DNA from: an uncultured Lachnospiraceae bacterium
GTDB lineage: Bacteria; Bacillota; Clostridia; Lachnospirales; Lachnospiraceae
Reading direction: 5' to 3'
Assembly (NCBI GenBank): GCA_910588875.1
Contig: CAJURT010000008.1
Span: 41,841-105,840 of the forward strand
DNA length: 64,000 nt
The position numbers and the translations under genes are program-made. The notes below the pieces were generated by a model. It was not told the DNA's origin. It saw only the letters and a program-made list of their open reading frames with translations, and made no database searches. This document shows, one piece after another, positions 32,797 through 42,386 of this stretch (positions within the stretch are counted from its first letter, which is position 1; each line of letters opens with the position of its first letter).

Positions 32797-34098
32797 TCAA
32801 GCGATTTCCCCTGGCCTATCCTTCTTTCTTCTCTGGGAGATTGCCTTGCGCGGTACGGTAGTATCCCGATATACCAATTCCGGCTCTCCCGTCTTATCCA
32901 CAACGGCCTTCGTGACCGTACAGATCCCGATACTGCTGTCAGACGGAATCTCATACATCAAATCCATAACTGCCGATTCCATAATGGAACGCAGCCCCCT
33001 GGCTCCGGTCTTACGGCTCACGGCAAGGCTTGCAATCTGCAAAAGGGCTTCCCTGGTAAACTCCAGCTTCACATCATCCAGTTCAAACAGCTTCTGATAC
33101 TGCTTGGTAATGGCATTCTTCGGCTCCGTCAAAATGCGGACCAGCGCCTCCTCGCTCAAAAGTTCCAGGGATACCGTCACCGGCACCCGGCCAATAAACT
33201 CTGGAATCAGACCAAATTTCACCAGATCCTGGGGCTCCACCTTGCGCAGCAGTTCGTCGATGTCCTGTTTGCTCTTATCGATAATCTCTGCATTGAACCC
33301 TATGGATCCGGCACTGAGGCGCCGTTCGATAATCTTTTCCAATCCGTCAAAGGCTCCTCCGCAGATAAACAGGATATTGGTAGTATCTATCTGAAGAAGT
33401 TCCTGGTGGGGATGCTTTCTGCCTCCCTGGGGCGGCACGCTGGCCACGGTTCCCTCCAGGATTTTCAGCAATGCCTGCTGTACCCCTTCCCCGGACACAT
33501 CCCTGGTAATGGACACATTCTCGGATTTTTTTGTGATCTTGTCAATCTCATCGATATAGATAATCCCGTATTCTGCTTTTGATATATCATAATCTGCTGC
33601 CTGAATCAGCTTTAAGAGGATATTCTCCACATCCTCGCCCACATATCCCGCTTCCGTCAGCGCCGTGGCATCCGCAATCGCAAACGGCACGTTCAGCACC
33701 TTCGCCAATGTCTGTGCCAGATAAGTCTTACCAGAGCCTGTAGGGCCAAGCATCAGGATATTGCTCTTTTGGACATCTACATCCATATCCTTCCTGGCCG
33801 TAATCCTCTTATAATGGTTATAAACCGCTACCGACAACACCTTCTTTGCCGTCTCCTGGCCAATCACGTATTCATCCAAAAACCCTTTGATCTCCTTCGG
33901 CTTTAACAGGTTGATGCCGGCAAAATCAAGCCCTGAATCCTCCTGCTCATCAAGTTCCTCTTCCAGAATCTCTGCACAAAGGTCAATGCATTCATCACAA
34001 ATAAAAACATTGTTTGACCCGGCAATCAGTTTTTTCACCTGATCCTGGGTCTTCCCGCAGAAAGAGCATCTGACTCTGTCATCCATCCTGCTTGGCAT
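32797..34098 (-). CDS. clpX: ClpX, AAA+ unfoldase of the ClpXP protease
   Basis: 433 residues. N-terminal C4 zinc-binding domain ([20 protein letters not shown]), then the AAA+ module with Walker [13 protein letters not shown], pore loop GYVGEDVEN, Walker [11 protein letters not shown], ClpP-docking loop [13 protein letters not shown] (IGF-type tripeptide is FIG-adjacent) and sensor-2 GARGLRSI. Located 36 bp downstream of clpP, as in most Clostridia. Confidence 0.97.
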   Translation of the reverse strand: MPSRMDDRVRCSFCGKTQDQVKKLIAGSNNVFICDECIDLCAEILEEELDEQEDSGLDFAGINLLKPKEIKGFLDEYVIGQETAKKVLSVAVYNHYKRITARKDMDVDVQKSNILMLGPTGSGKTYLAQTLAKVLNVPFAIADATALTEAGYVGEDVENILLKLIQAADYDISKAEYGIIYIDEIDKITKKSENVSITRDVSGEGVQQALLKILEGTVASVPPQGGRKHPHQELLQIDTTNILFICGGAFDGLEKIIERRLSAGSIGFNAEIIDKSKQDIDELLRKVEPQDLVKFGLIPEFIGRVPVTVSLELLSEEALVRILTEPKNAITKQYQKLFELDDVKLEFTREALLQIASLAVSRKTGARGLRSIMESAVMDLMYEIPSDSSIGICTVTKAVVDKTGEPELVYRDTTVPRKAISQRRKKDRPGEIA

Positions 34099-34134
34099 AA
34101 CACACCTCTATCCTTTCTCACCAATATTCCGTCT

Positions 34135-34716
34135 CTAGTGTTTCACAAGAATCTGATCCACCAGGCCATAGCTTACGGCTTCCTCCGCTGTCAGGTAATG
34201 GTCCCGCTCCGTATCCCGGCACACCACCTCATAAGGCTGCCCCGTATTCGCAGCCAGGATCCGGTTCAGCTTCTCCTTGGTCTGCAGAATCTTTTCTGCT
34301 ACAATCTGAATCTCTGTTGCCTGCCCCCGGGCGCCGCCGGACGGCTGGTGAATCATCACCTCCGCATTAGGAAGGATAAACCGTTTGCCCTTGGCGCCGC
34401 CTGCCAGAAGAAATGCCCCCATGCTGGCGGCCATGCCAACGCATAAGGTAGACACATCTGACTTAATATAATTCATCGTATCATAGATTGCCATACCGGC
34501 AGTCACAGAGCCGCCGGGGCTGTTGATATACAGATTGATATCCTTTCCCGGATCCTCAGCTTCCAGAAATAAAAGCTGTGCCACCACCACACTGGCAGAT
34601 ACATCCGTCACTTCCTCACCCAAAAAAATAATCCTTTCCTTCAACAGGCGGGAATAGATATCATAGGAACGCTCTCCCCTGCTGGTCTGCTCTATTACAT
34701 AAGGTATTAACGGCAT
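34135..34716 (-). CDS. clpP: ClpP, proteolytic subunit of Clp protease
   Basis: 193-residue serine protease forming tetradecamers. Catalytic Ser in GMAASMGAF, His in [11 protein letters not shown] and Asp in [25 protein letters not shown] is the standard N-terminus, and AAGGAGG lies 7 nt upstream of ATG 34716. First in a clpP-clpX unit. Confidence 0.98.
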   Translation of the reverse strand: MPLIPYVIEQTSRGERSYDIYSRLLKERIIFLGEEVTDVSASVVVAQLLFLEAEDPGKDINLYINSPGGSVTAGMAIYDTMNYIKSDVSTLCVGMAASMGAFLLAGGAKGKRFILPNAEVMIHQPSGGARGQATEIQIVAEKILQTKEKLNRILAANTGQPYEVVCRDTERDHYLTAEEAVSYGLVDQILVKH

Positions 34717-34739
34717 ACTCCATCCTCCTTGCCCGACTA

Positions 34740-34798
34740 ATTTCCAAATACACGGTATAGAAGTGCAGACCCCCAAACATTTGGAAATCTACACTTCC
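34740..34798 (-). other. Competing stem-loops upstream of clpP
   Basis: ATTTCCAAAT (34740-34749) can pair with ATTTGGAAAT (34779-34788). GAAGTGCAGA (34760-34769) can instead pair with TCTACACTTC (34788-34797), one bulge. Both lie in the tig-clpP gap; a role in clpP control or tig termination is possible. Confidence 0.45.
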
Positions 34799-34841
34799 TG
34801 TTATCCTTCTCTGTAAAGCGGCAGCCGCCAAACCATAACGG

Positions 34842-36128
34842 TTATACCAGCTTTGCCTCTGCCACCAAAAAGTCTATCGCTTCCTGAACCGCTAAATCCT
34901 CCTTCATCCGGCGGAGGCCCTCCTCGCCAAGAAGTTCTTTTGCACGGTCCGGCTCCATCTTATAATTGTCCGCCATCCGCTTGATCTCTGCCTCCACCGT
35001 CTCTTCCGGCGCTTCCAGGTTCTCCGCCGCCACTACGGCTTCCAACACCAGGCGGGTACGGATCCTCTTTTCCGCCTGCGGGCGGATATCCTCCTTCATA
35101 CGTTCCAGAGTCATGCCGGTAAACTGCATATACTGCTCCATGGTAAGCCCCTGGGACTGCATACGGCGTGCATAGCTGTCTATCGTATTGGTGACCTGCT
35201 CCTCAATCATCGCCTCCGGGATCTCCATGGAAGCGTTGGCAACCACCTTATCCACTACATTGTTCTCATTTTCCGTGGTTGCCTGCTGCTGCTTGGTCTC
35301 TGAAAGTTTTGCCCTGATATCAGCCTTATATTCATCCATCGTCTCAAATTCTGAAACTTCGCCGGCAAACTCGTCATCCAGTTCAGGAAGTTCCTTTACC
35401 TTGATCTCATGGACCACCACCTTGAAAACTGCCGGTTTGCCGGCCAGGTCTGCAACGTGGTAATTCTCCGGGAAAGTCACATGGACTTCCGTCTCTTCAC
35501 CGATACCTTTGCCCACCAGCTGGTCCTCAAAGGTATCAATAAAGGAATGGGAACCGATGGTCAGCGGATAAGACTCTGCCTTGCCGCCCTCAAAAGGCTC
35601 GCCGTCCACATATCCGTCAAAATCAATCACTACCTGGTCTCCCTCCGCCACCGGGCGGTCTTCCACAGAAACAAGGCGGGAATTCTGTTCCTGCACCTTC
35701 TTCAGTTCCGCTTCAATGTCTGCATCCGTCACCTCTGGTTTTGCACGTTCCACCTCAATGCCCTTGTACTCCCCTAGGGTTACCTCCGGCTTTACCGCTA
35801 CCAGGGCGGAATAAACCAACGCCTTCCCCTTCTCGATCTGCTCGACGCTGATCTCCGGACGGGACACAATGTCCAGCCCGCTCTCATCCATGGCATCGGT
35901 ATAAGTGGTATTGATCACTTCATCCACTGCATCCTCATATAAAATCTCCACACCATACATCTTCTCTACCAGGGCCTGGGGAGCCTTGCCCTTACGAAAG
36001 CCTGGAATATTAAATCTGTTTTTATTTTTTTTATACGAAGTTTTAAGAGCCTCGTCAAACTGCTCTGCCGGTACTTCTACGGTTAATTTCGCCATGTTTT
36101 TTTCCAGTTTTTCCACTTGTAAACTCAT
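34842..36128 (-). CDS. tig: Trigger factor
   Basis: Ribosome-associated chaperone and peptidyl-prolyl isomerase, 428 residues. N-terminal ribosome-binding domain with FRKGKAP (ribosome-docking signature GFRKGKAP), FKBP domain with GDQVVIDFDGYVDGEPFEGG, and a helical C-terminal chaperone arm. Start ATG 36128 has AAGGAGG 10 nt upstream. Heads the tig-clpP-clpX-lon-engB cluster. A likely -10 (TATAAT, 36194-36199, preceded by TGC) lies 65 bp upstream. Confidence 0.97.
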   Translation of the reverse strand: MSLQVEKLEKNMAKLTVEVPAEQFDEALKTSYKKNKNRFNIPGFRKGKAPQALVEKMYGVEILYEDAVDEVINTTYTDAMDESGLDIVSRPEISVEQIEKGKALVYSALVAVKPEVTLGEYKGIEVERAKPEVTDADIEAELKKVQEQNSRLVSVEDRPVAEGDQVVIDFDGYVDGEPFEGGKAESYPLTIGSHSFIDTFEDQLVGKGIGEETEVHVTFPENYHVADLAGKPAVFKVVVHEIKVKELPELDDEFAGEVSEFETMDEYKADIRAKLSETKQQQATTENENNVVDKVVANASMEIPEAMIEEQVTNTIDSYARRMQSQGLTMEQYMQFTGMTLERMKEDIRPQAEKRIRTRLVLEAVVAAENLEAPEETVEAEIKRMADNYKMEPDRAKELLGEEGLRRMKEDLAVQEAIDFLVAEAKLV

Positions 36129-36333
36129 GATCTGGGTTCCTCCTTCACATCTATGTATGGTCGTCTCGGCAGGGCGCCACACTTCAATGTACGATTATAG
36201 CATAGTCTTTTCATAATTACCAGTACTATTTTACACGTTTTTTCATATTAATGGTTTCCTTTTGGGGAAATATCCGGTATGATAAAAACAGGCATAAACA
36301 GCTGCCTGGCCTGGCAAAGAAAGGACAAAATAT

Positions 36334-36798
36334 ATGGAAATAGAACGCAAATACAAAATTGAGGCGCCGCCCCCCGGTTACCAGGACTATCCGTTCCACG
36401 AAATTGAGCAGGCTTATCTGTGCACGGAACCGGTAGTCCGGATCCGCAGGCAGGATGACTCCTTTATACTCACCTACAAGTCAAAAGGCCTCCTGGAACG
36501 GGAAGAATACAACCTGCCGCTGACCCGGGATGCCTATGTCCACCTGCTCTCCAAAGCAGACGGGATTGTCCTCACCAAAAAACGTTATCGGATCCCCCTC
36601 ACCGTATATGGCGGCCCCACGGGTCTGACCATTGAACTTGATGTCTTCACCGGGGTTTATGAGGGGCTCATCCTGGCCGAAGTGGAATTCCCCACCAAAG
36701 AAGCTGCCTTAGCCTTCGTGCCGCCGGAATGGTTCGGCAGAGATGTCACCTTCAGCGGGGAATACCAAAACAGCCGGCTAAGCCGTGGGGAATGTTAA
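36334..36798 (+). CDS. CYTH domain protein (triphosphate tunnel metalloenzyme)
   Basis: 154 residues. N-terminal EIERKY gives the ExExK metal/phosphate motif, followed by VRIRRQDD, ILTYKSKG, KKRYRIPL and IELDVFTG, alternating charged strands that form the tunnel. Known relatives hydrolyse inorganic triphosphate or thiamine triphosphate; the substrate here is unknown. Monocistronic, ends at a strong terminator. Confidence 0.92.
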   Translation: MEIERKYKIEAPPPGYQDYPFHEIEQAYLCTEPVVRIRRQDDSFILTYKSKGLLEREEYNLPLTRDAYVHLLSKADGIVLTKKRYRIPLTVYGGPTGLTIELDVFTGVYEGLILAEVEFPTKEAALAFVPPEWFGRDVTFSGEYQNSRLSRGEC

Positions 36799-36804
36799 AA
36801 ATCG

Positions 36805-36850
36805 AAAGCTGCTTTCCGCTATTATGCCTTGCAGGAAAGCAGCTTTTTAT
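36805..36850. terminator. Terminator after the CYTH gene
   Basis: 13-bp perfect stem AAAGCTGCTTTCC (36805-36817) with GGAAAGCAGCTTT (36834-36846) followed by TTTT on the plus strand; the reverse side also reaches a T-rich tract, so it may serve the convergent mgl operon. Confidence 0.92.
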
Positions 36851-36873
36851 CTTTTCCAAAATTTGGGATAGAA

Positions 36874-37221
36874 CTATGGTTTTTTCCAGCCCGCATACAG
36901 GGTCAGGGACTCCGTGACAGTATCTCCATCCATGTTCCAGGGAACCGTGGTGCCAGGATCCCGGTACCAGCCATCAAAAACATAACCTTCCCGTGAGGGC
37001 TCCTCCACCTCTTCCAAAAGTTCCCCGTACATCCTTTTCTGGCTCTCCACCACAGTCCCCCCTAAGGAATCGAAACTAACCTGATACCCCCGGTTTGAAA
37101 CGGCAAAAGCCATACAGGCGATTAACAGCACGCAAAGCCCGATAATAATCTTATTCAAGGTGCTTACGGAGATATTCACCCGGTCATAAAGCCCCCGCAG
37201 CTGGCGCTCGGAATCTTCCAT
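36874..37221 (-). CDS. Single-pass membrane protein with one InlB-type (Flg_new) repeat
   Basis: 115 residues. Charged cytoplasmic N-terminus with LRGLYDRVNISVSTLNK, one transmembrane helix (about 29-48), then one extracellular Listeria-Bacteroides repeat (about 52-115) with YQVSFDSLGG, GYVFDGWYRDPG and LTLYAGWKKP. Such repeats usually occur in large surface proteins as multiple copies; a membrane-tethered single copy is unusual. Located 32 bp downstream of mglC and probably in the same transcript. ATG 37221 has GGGAGGG about 10 nt upstream. Function unknown. Confidence 0.85.
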   Translation of the reverse strand: MEDSERQLRGLYDRVNISVSTLNKIIIGLCVLLIACMAFAVSNRGYQVSFDSLGGTVVESQKRMYGELLEEVEEPSREGYVFDGWYRDPGTTVPWNMDGDTVTESLTLYAGWKKP

Positions 37222-37253
37222 CGTTTCCAATCCCTCCCTTTTCTGCCCCGTCC

Positions 37254-38324
37254 TTACTTGCGCACCAGATACTTCCGCATATCGATTGCACAGGCAATCA
37301 GGATAATCAGGCCTTTGATGATATACAGCATATTAGCATCCACTGACAGGAAATTCAATCCGGCAAAAATAATCTGCAAAAGCAGCACGCCCACTACAAT
37401 ACCGCTGATCCGCCCGATACCGCCGACAAAGGAAACCCCTCCGATAACACAGGCGGCAATCGCGTCACACTCATAGTTCAGTCCGGTATTCGCATTGGCA
37501 GATGCAATCCGGGCTCCATCCAGGAAACCGGTAATGGCATACATCATTCCTGCCAGCATAAATACCATAATGATGGTACGGGATACGTTTACGCCGGACA
37601 CATTGGCGGCTTCCTCGTTGGAACCCACGGCAAACATATTCTTCCCAAATGTGGTCTTGTTCCAAACCACCCACATAACCACCGTCAGGATCACCGCATA
37701 CAGCACGTAACGGGGAACTGCCACATTGCCGATCTTAAACAAGGTTCCTGTTACCAGGGCACGATACCCTTCCGACAGGCCGCTTAAGGTCTGCCCGTTG
37801 TTGGTCCCGTTCTTTAAGTACATCAGAATAATGCCATATACGATCAGCTGAGTGGACAAGGTTACGATAAAGGGGTGAAGCTTGAATTTGGCAACGCTGA
37901 AACCGTTGACAAATCCCACCGCCCCGCCTACTGCCAGCACCATCAGCAGCACAACCAGGATGGGAGGTGCGCTGGTCATATCCGGGAATACCTTAAAAGC
38001 CGTCGTCAGCAACGAGGCTGAAATACAAGCCGTCAGGCCTACCACACGGCCGGCGGAAATATCCGTACCGGTAAGCACGATACACCCGCCGATCCCCAGG
38101 GCAATCGGCAGCTTGGCTGCTGTCAGCGAAATCACATTCACAATCGAAGACAGGCCCAAAAATGCCGGCACCTTGATTGAGATGTAGATGACTGCCAGTA
38201 TAATAATGATATACATGGCATTGTTCAGCAGGAGATCCCCTATTATCCTCATCTTATCCTGTGACGAAAGCGCAGCAAACGCCTGTCTCTTTGTCTCTAT
38301 CTTTTTGTTATCCATGTCAGCCAC
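37254..38324 (-). CDS. mglC: Galactose/methylgalactoside ABC transporter permease MglC
   Basis: 356-residue membrane subunit of the sugar importer, about 10 helices. IALGIGGCIVLTGTDISAGRVVGL, LHPFIVTLSTQLIVYG and NYECDAIAACVIGGVSFVGG match MglC/RbsC-type permeases. Starts with GTG at 38324, 8 nt after AGGAGG; an in-frame ATG at 38315 is too far from the site. Located 18 bp after mglA. Confidence 0.95.
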   Translation of the reverse strand: MADMDNKKIETKRQAFAALSSQDKMRIIGDLLLNNAMYIIIILAVIYISIKVPAFLGLSSIVNVISLTAAKLPIALGIGGCIVLTGTDISAGRVVGLTACISASLLTTAFKVFPDMTSAPPILVVLLMVLAVGGAVGFVNGFSVAKFKLHPFIVTLSTQLIVYGIILMYLKNGTNNGQTLSGLSEGYRALVTGTLFKIGNVAVPRYVLYAVILTVVMWVVWNKTTFGKNMFAVGSNEEAANVSGVNVSRTIIMVFMLAGMMYAITGFLDGARIASANANTGLNYECDAIAACVIGGVSFVGGIGRISGIVVGVLLLQIIFAGLNFLSVDANMLYIIKGLIILIACAIDMRKYLVRK

Positions 38325-38342
38325 TGTTCCTACCTCCTATTC

Positions 38343-39881
38343 CTATGCATATTTCGCAGCCAGAGTCATAATCTCTTCCTGCGTTGTCGTTTTGGCATCC
38401 ACCTCTCCGGCCAGCTGCCCTCCGGACATTACCAATATCCGGTCACATACTCCCAAAAGTTCCGGCATTTCAGAAGAAACCATCAATACGGACTTGCCTT
38501 CCTTTGCCAGGTTCAGTATCAGCTGATAGATCTCGTACTTTGCGCCCACGTCAATCCCTCTGGTCGGTTCATCTAACAGCAGTACCTGCGGTTCTGTCAA
38601 AAGCCATCTTGCCAGTATGACCTTCTGCTGATTCCCTCCGGACAGGGAACGGATCTGCGTCCTCTGGCTGGGCGTCTTCGTCCTCATGGCCTTTATCCCC
38701 CATTCGGTAGACTCACTGAGTTTTTTCTCACTCAGGAAGGGGCCCACCTTATATCTGCCCAGGCTGGATATGGTGGTGTTTGCCTGGATATCACGGATAG
38801 CGAAAATACCGGTTGCACGGCGCTCCTCCGTCAGCATGGCAAACTTGTTCGCCAAAGATTCCCTGGCATTGCGGTTCCTGACCCGGTTGCCGTTCAGATA
38901 AATCTCCCCGGCTCTGCGGGTGGCAATCCCGAAAATATTCTCCAAAAGTTCTGTCCGGCCAGAACCATCCAGCCCGGCTATCCCCAGGACTTCCCCCCGT
39001 TTGGCGATAAAAGAGACATCCCTCAGCTGTGAATATGCTGCTGTCAGGTTCTTCACCTCAAGAAGCGGTTCCCCAATCTGATTATCTTTTTCCGGATAAC
39101 GGTTCGTCAGTTCACGTCCCACCATCAGGCGGATGATCTCATTCATCGTCAATTCCTTTGCCGGGCGCGTCGCGATCCACTGCCCGTCACGCATGATGGT
39201 CACCTCATCGGAAATCCGCAAAATCTCTTCCATTTTGTGAGAAATATAGATGATCCCGCATCCACGGCTACGGAGCATATTGATGATCCTAAACAGATGC
39301 TCCACCTCTTCCTCCGTCAGGGAAGAAGTCGGCTCATCAAACACGATAACCTTAGAATTGTAGGAAACTGCCTTTGCAATCTCTACCATCTGCCTCTGGG
39401 ACACCGGCATCCGGCTCATAACCATCTTCGGGTCAACATGGACTTCCAGTTCGTCAAAGACCTTCATGGTCTCCGCATACATCTTGGATTCACTGGTCAG
39501 GGGACACCATTTGGAAATCTTAGGGAAACGCCCCAGCCACATATTGTCCATGACATTCCTTTTTAATGCCTGGTTCAGTTCCTGATGAACCATGGCCACC
39601 CCGTTTTCCAGGGCCTCCTTCGACGTCTTAAAATTCACCTCACGGCCTTCCAGGTATATATGGCCGCCGTCTTTGTTATAGACTCCAAAAAGGCACTTCA
39701 TCAACGTGGATTTACCGGCTCCGTTCTCCCCCATCAAAGCATGGACCGTACCTGCCCTCACGGTCAGGGATACATTGTTCAGCGCCTTCACGCCGGGGAA
39801 CTCCTTGTTGATCCCTTCCATCCTCAAAAGGACATCCTTATCATTTGCTGCCGCAGCAGGTGCTATCGCCTGTTTGTCCAA
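38343..39881 (-). CDS. mglA: Galactose/methylgalactoside ABC transporter ATP-binding protein MglA
   Basis: 512-residue tandem ATPase energising sugar import. First nucleotide-binding domain: Walker [13 protein letters not shown], Walker [16 protein letters not shown]. Second domain: Walker A-like [12 protein letters not shown], signature [14 protein letters not shown] and Walker [18 protein letters not shown]. The start is TTG at 39881, with GGGAGG 7 nt upstream; the open frame continues 36 codons into the hairpin region and reading it as coding would be wrong. Preceded by a very stable UUCG-loop hairpin. Confidence 0.94.
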   Translation of the reverse strand: MDKQAIAPAAAANDKDVLLRMEGINKEFPGVKALNNVSLTVRAGTVHALMGENGAGKSTLMKCLFGVYNKDGGHIYLEGREVNFKTSKEALENGVAMVHQELNQALKRNVMDNMWLGRFPKISKWCPLTSESKMYAETMKVFDELEVHVDPKMVMSRMPVSQRQMVEIAKAVSYNSKVIVFDEPTSSLTEEEVEHLFRIINMLRSRGCGIIYISHKMEEILRISDEVTIMRDGQWIATRPAKELTMNEIIRLMVGRELTNRYPEKDNQIGEPLLEVKNLTAAYSQLRDVSFIAKRGEVLGIAGLDGSGRTELLENIFGIATRRAGEIYLNGNRVRNRNARESLANKFAMLTEERRATGIFAIRDIQANTTISSLGRYKVGPFLSEKKLSESTEWGIKAMRTKTPSQRTQIRSLSGGNQQKVILARWLLTEPQVLLLDEPTRGIDVGAKYEIYQLILNLAKEGKSVLMVSSEMPELLGVCDRILVMSGGQLAGEVDAKTTTQEEIMTLAAKYA

Positions 39882-39957
39882 ATCGCCACCTCCCGTTTTT
39901 GTTTTTGCTATAACCGTTCCGGTATCCGGACCGTTATGTTTCACTTCCCATATAGAG

Positions 39958-39985
39958 CCGCAACCGCACCGAAGTGCGGCTGCGG
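39958..39985 (-). other. UUCG-tetraloop hairpin between mglB and mglA
   Basis: A 12-bp stem (39958-39969 with 39974-39985, one G-T pair) closes on TTCG in the minus-strand transcript. No T run follows, so it is likely an mRNA-stabilising element after mglB. Confidence 0.85.
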
Positions 39986-40015
39986 ACATATTTTGCTTAT
40001 TTACTTAGCCAGGCA

Positions 40016-41197
40016 TCATTCCCCGGTATAGGTAGCATAAGGAATATTGACACGCCAGGTGCCTACCACGTTTTCTGTCTCCACGTCTGCAAAGGTATCT
40101 GCGCCGCCCATGAAGTTTGCCGTAATCTTGGAAATGGTATTTGCCATACCCTCAGCATCCTGCTTGATGGTTCCGGTCATGGTACCCTTACCGATAGCTT
40201 CCTTCGCCGCATCCGTGGCATCCACGCCAAATACCGGAATCACGGTAGCGCTGCCGTCTTCCAGGTTGTAGCCTGCATTCTGCAGGGCTGTCACGGCACC
40301 GATAGCCATCTCGTCATTATTGGCAATTACCAACTCAACCATGTTGTTGTTGGCTTCGCTGTACTGGGACAGGATTGTCTGCATATAGTTGTTGGCTGCT
40401 GCTGCTGACCACGCACCGTCCTGGTCTACCAGGTAAAGGTTGGTGTTGCTGCTGTCATAGAAGGACAGAGCCGGCTTGCTGCCTGCTGTCAGGACTGCAT
40501 CTGCATCTTCCACGCCAAACTGGGTACGTGCAATAGCCTCGGCATTGCCCTCCTGGCCTTTGAACATAACATAGGAGATCACGCCGTCGCCGTTTAAGTC
40601 TACCGTGTCGTAGTTTGCCATCAGGTATTCACCGATCATCTCACCCTGCATATGGCCTGCCATCTCATAGTCTGTACCGACGAATACGCACTTGTCGTAG
40701 CCGCTGACCACTTCCTCACTTACGGAACGGTTAAAGAAGATCACCGGGATATTCTGGGCGCTTGCCTGGTCGATAATGTTCTGGGCCGCATCATCCGAAC
40801 CGCTGTCCACCAGGTTCACAATCAGCAGGGAAGTGCCTTTGGCAATTGCCGTGGTAACCTGCTCGGTCTGAGTGGTCTGGCTGTTGTTGCTGTCATAATC
40901 CTGATAGGCAATCCCTGCTGAATCAAGGGCCGCATCCAGGGCAGAACGCACGCTGGAGATATACGTATCACCATAAGTATAGTAGAATACGGAAACCTCA
41001 CCATCCAGAGCCGCCGGAGCCTCAGCCTTTTTCTCATCCCCTGCCGCTGCCTCTGAGCCCTGGGCCTCAGCAGCTGTGGTCGCCTCTGATGCCGGGGCTG
41101 CAGTTGTCTCTGAAGACGAGCCGCCGCCACATGCTGCCAGAGAAAATACCATGCTGGATGCCAATGCCATCGCCACTACTTTTCTTGTGAGTTTCAT
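40016..41197 (-). CDS. mglB: Galactose/glucose-binding lipoprotein MglB
   Basis: 393 residues. Lipobox LAAC, Ser/Ala/Glu linker (about 25-65), then a periplasmic-binding-fold domain of the MglB type. The calcium-binding loop DLNGDGVIS followed by YVMFKGQEGN aligns with the D-x-N-x-D-G loop of enteric MglB. The sugar-contacting WSAAAANNYMQ, VIANNDEMAIGA and VFGVDATDAA segments are present. First gene of mglBA C; strong promoter context with response-regulator-like repeats upstream. Start ATG 41197 has GGGAGG 7 nt upstream. Confidence 0.95.
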   Translation of the reverse strand: MKLTRKVVAMALASSMVFSLAACGGGSSSETTAAPASEATTAAEAQGSEAAAGDEKKAEAPAALDGEVSVFYYTYGDTYISSVRSALDAALDSAGIAYQDYDSNNSQTTQTEQVTTAIAKGTSLLIVNLVDSGSDDAAQNIIDQASAQNIPVIFFNRSVSEEVVSGYDKCVFVGTDYEMAGHMQGEMIGEYLMANYDTVDLNGDGVISYVMFKGQEGNAEAIARTQFGVEDADAVLTAGSKPALSFYDSSNTNLYLVDQDGAWSAAAANNYMQTILSQYSEANNNMVELVIANNDEMAIGAVTALQNAGYNLEDGSATVIPVFGVDATDAAKEAIGKGTMTGTIKQDAEGMANTISKITANFMGGADTFADVETENVVGTWRVNIPYATYTGE

Positions 41198-41228
41198 GTT
41201 GATTCCTCCCTTAGATTTATAATGTGGT

Positions 41229-41265
41229 TTTTGCCAGTTTTCATCAATATGTATCACTGGCAAAA
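41229..41265 (-). other. Leader stem-loop at the mglB transcription start
   Basis: TTTTGCCAGT (41229-41238) and ACTGGCAAAA (41256-41265) are exact complements with a 17-nt loop, starting right at the predicted transcription start; could be an operator or a 5-prime stabilising hairpin. Confidence 0.7.
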
Positions 41266-41267
41266 CT

Positions 41268-41328
41268 ATTATACTATTTTTTTTTACGATTTTCTATAAG
41301 TTTTTTTACGATTTTCTACGATTTTTTT
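41268..41328 (-). promoter_or_regulatory. mglB promoter with direct-repeat activator sites
   Basis: TATAAT at 41268-41273 (minus strand) has no recognisable -35. In its place the plus strand shows ACGATTTTCTA at 41286-41296 and again at 41308-41318 (22-bp spacing), plus a third partial ACGATTTT from 41318. Two-turn-spaced direct repeats abutting -35 are typical for AraC-type response regulators. Confidence 0.7.
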
Positions 41329-41343
41329 AAAACTTTTCTCTTT

Positions 41344-42366
41344 TTAAGGATTTTTTTCAACAATCTGCTGAGGACATTGATAATATTTCCCATTTTCCAG
41401 TGTCAGTTCCCGGCGGATATCCTGCCCCATGGCTTTGTCCACTGCAATCGCAAAAATAGCCCCTGCATACCGTTCTTTGTCACTGGAAACCGTCCCCATA
41501 AGCCTGCCGCTTTCCACTGCCTCCAGCCCGGGCGTCGTCCCGTCGATCCCCACCAGGTTGATTCCCTTTACCTCCGCACGTTCCAGGGCATCAATCGCCC
41601 CCAAAGCCATATCGTCGTTATTGCAAACCACCAGTTCAATCATATCCGGATACTGTTCCAGCCACTGTTCCATCAGTGCAGAAGCCTGGCTTCTCTCCCA
41701 GTTGGCAATCCCGCCGGTGATTTTCTCAATAGGCACCCCTCCGTCCTTAAGGGTTTGGATAGACCATTCCGTCCGGATTAGGGAATCCTGATGGCTGCTC
41801 TCCCCCTCCAGCAGCACATAGCTGACCACCCCATCCCCATTCCGGTCCAAGCTGGCCGGATCCTCACGGTAGCGGTCCACCACAATGCTTCCCTGCAGAA
41901 CCGCAGACTCCCTGGCCTCGGCCCCCACATAATAAAGCTGGTCCCACCGGTCCATATCCTCCTCCACCGGCTTCCGGTTAAAAAACACCACCGGAATCTC
42001 TGCAGTCATCGCCTTATCAATCATAGCGGAGGCCGCCGTCCTGTCAACAGGGTTGATGCACATCACATCACAGCCCAGGGAAATAAAACGTTCCACCTGG
42101 TTATTCTGGGTGTTCTGGCTCCCTTTGGCATCCTGGATGTCCAGCGTCACCTTTACCCCATGTTCCTGCTCATATTCCTTGGCGCACTTCTCCAGTTCCC
42201 CCCGGATATTATTAATAAACGTGTCATCCCCCCGGTATAAACTCACTCCGATCCGGATTGACTTTTTCTCCTCTGCCTTCTCCATCCCCCCACAGCCCGG
42301 AAGCAAAAGCACCACACATATCCAGGCCAAAAACCGCCATACATGGCCAAAGTTCCTTTTCTCCAT
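41344..42366 (-). CDS. Galactose-binding-type lipoprotein (MglB paralogue, putative sensor partner)
   Basis: 340 residues. Signal peptide with lipobox LPGC. The binding fold matches MglB: IRIGVSLYRGDDTFI, VVFFNRKP, a calcium loop LDRNGDGVVSYVLLEG, LVVCNNDDMALGAIDA and GIDGTTPGL. It lies after the kinase and a second binding protein, 20 nt from the latter, and before the mgl promoter. It is probably a sugar receptor that signals to the kinase or feeds MglAC. ATG 42366 has AGGGG 7 nt upstream. Confidence 0.9.
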   Translation of the reverse strand: MEKRNFGHVWRFLAWICVVLLLPGCGGMEKAEEKKSIRIGVSLYRGDDTFINNIRGELEKCAKEYEQEHGVKVTLDIQDAKGSQNTQNNQVERFISLGCDVMCINPVDRTAASAMIDKAMTAEIPVVFFNRKPVEEDMDRWDQLYYVGAEARESAVLQGSIVVDRYREDPASLDRNGDGVVSYVLLEGESSHQDSLIRTEWSIQTLKDGGVPIEKITGGIANWERSQASALMEQWLEQYPDMIELVVCNNDDMALGAIDALERAEVKGINLVGIDGTTPGLEAVESGRLMGTVSSDKERYAGAIFAIAVDKAMGQDIRRELTLENGKYYQCPQQIVEKNP

Positions 42367-42386
42367 CGTATCGCCCCTAAGTTCCT

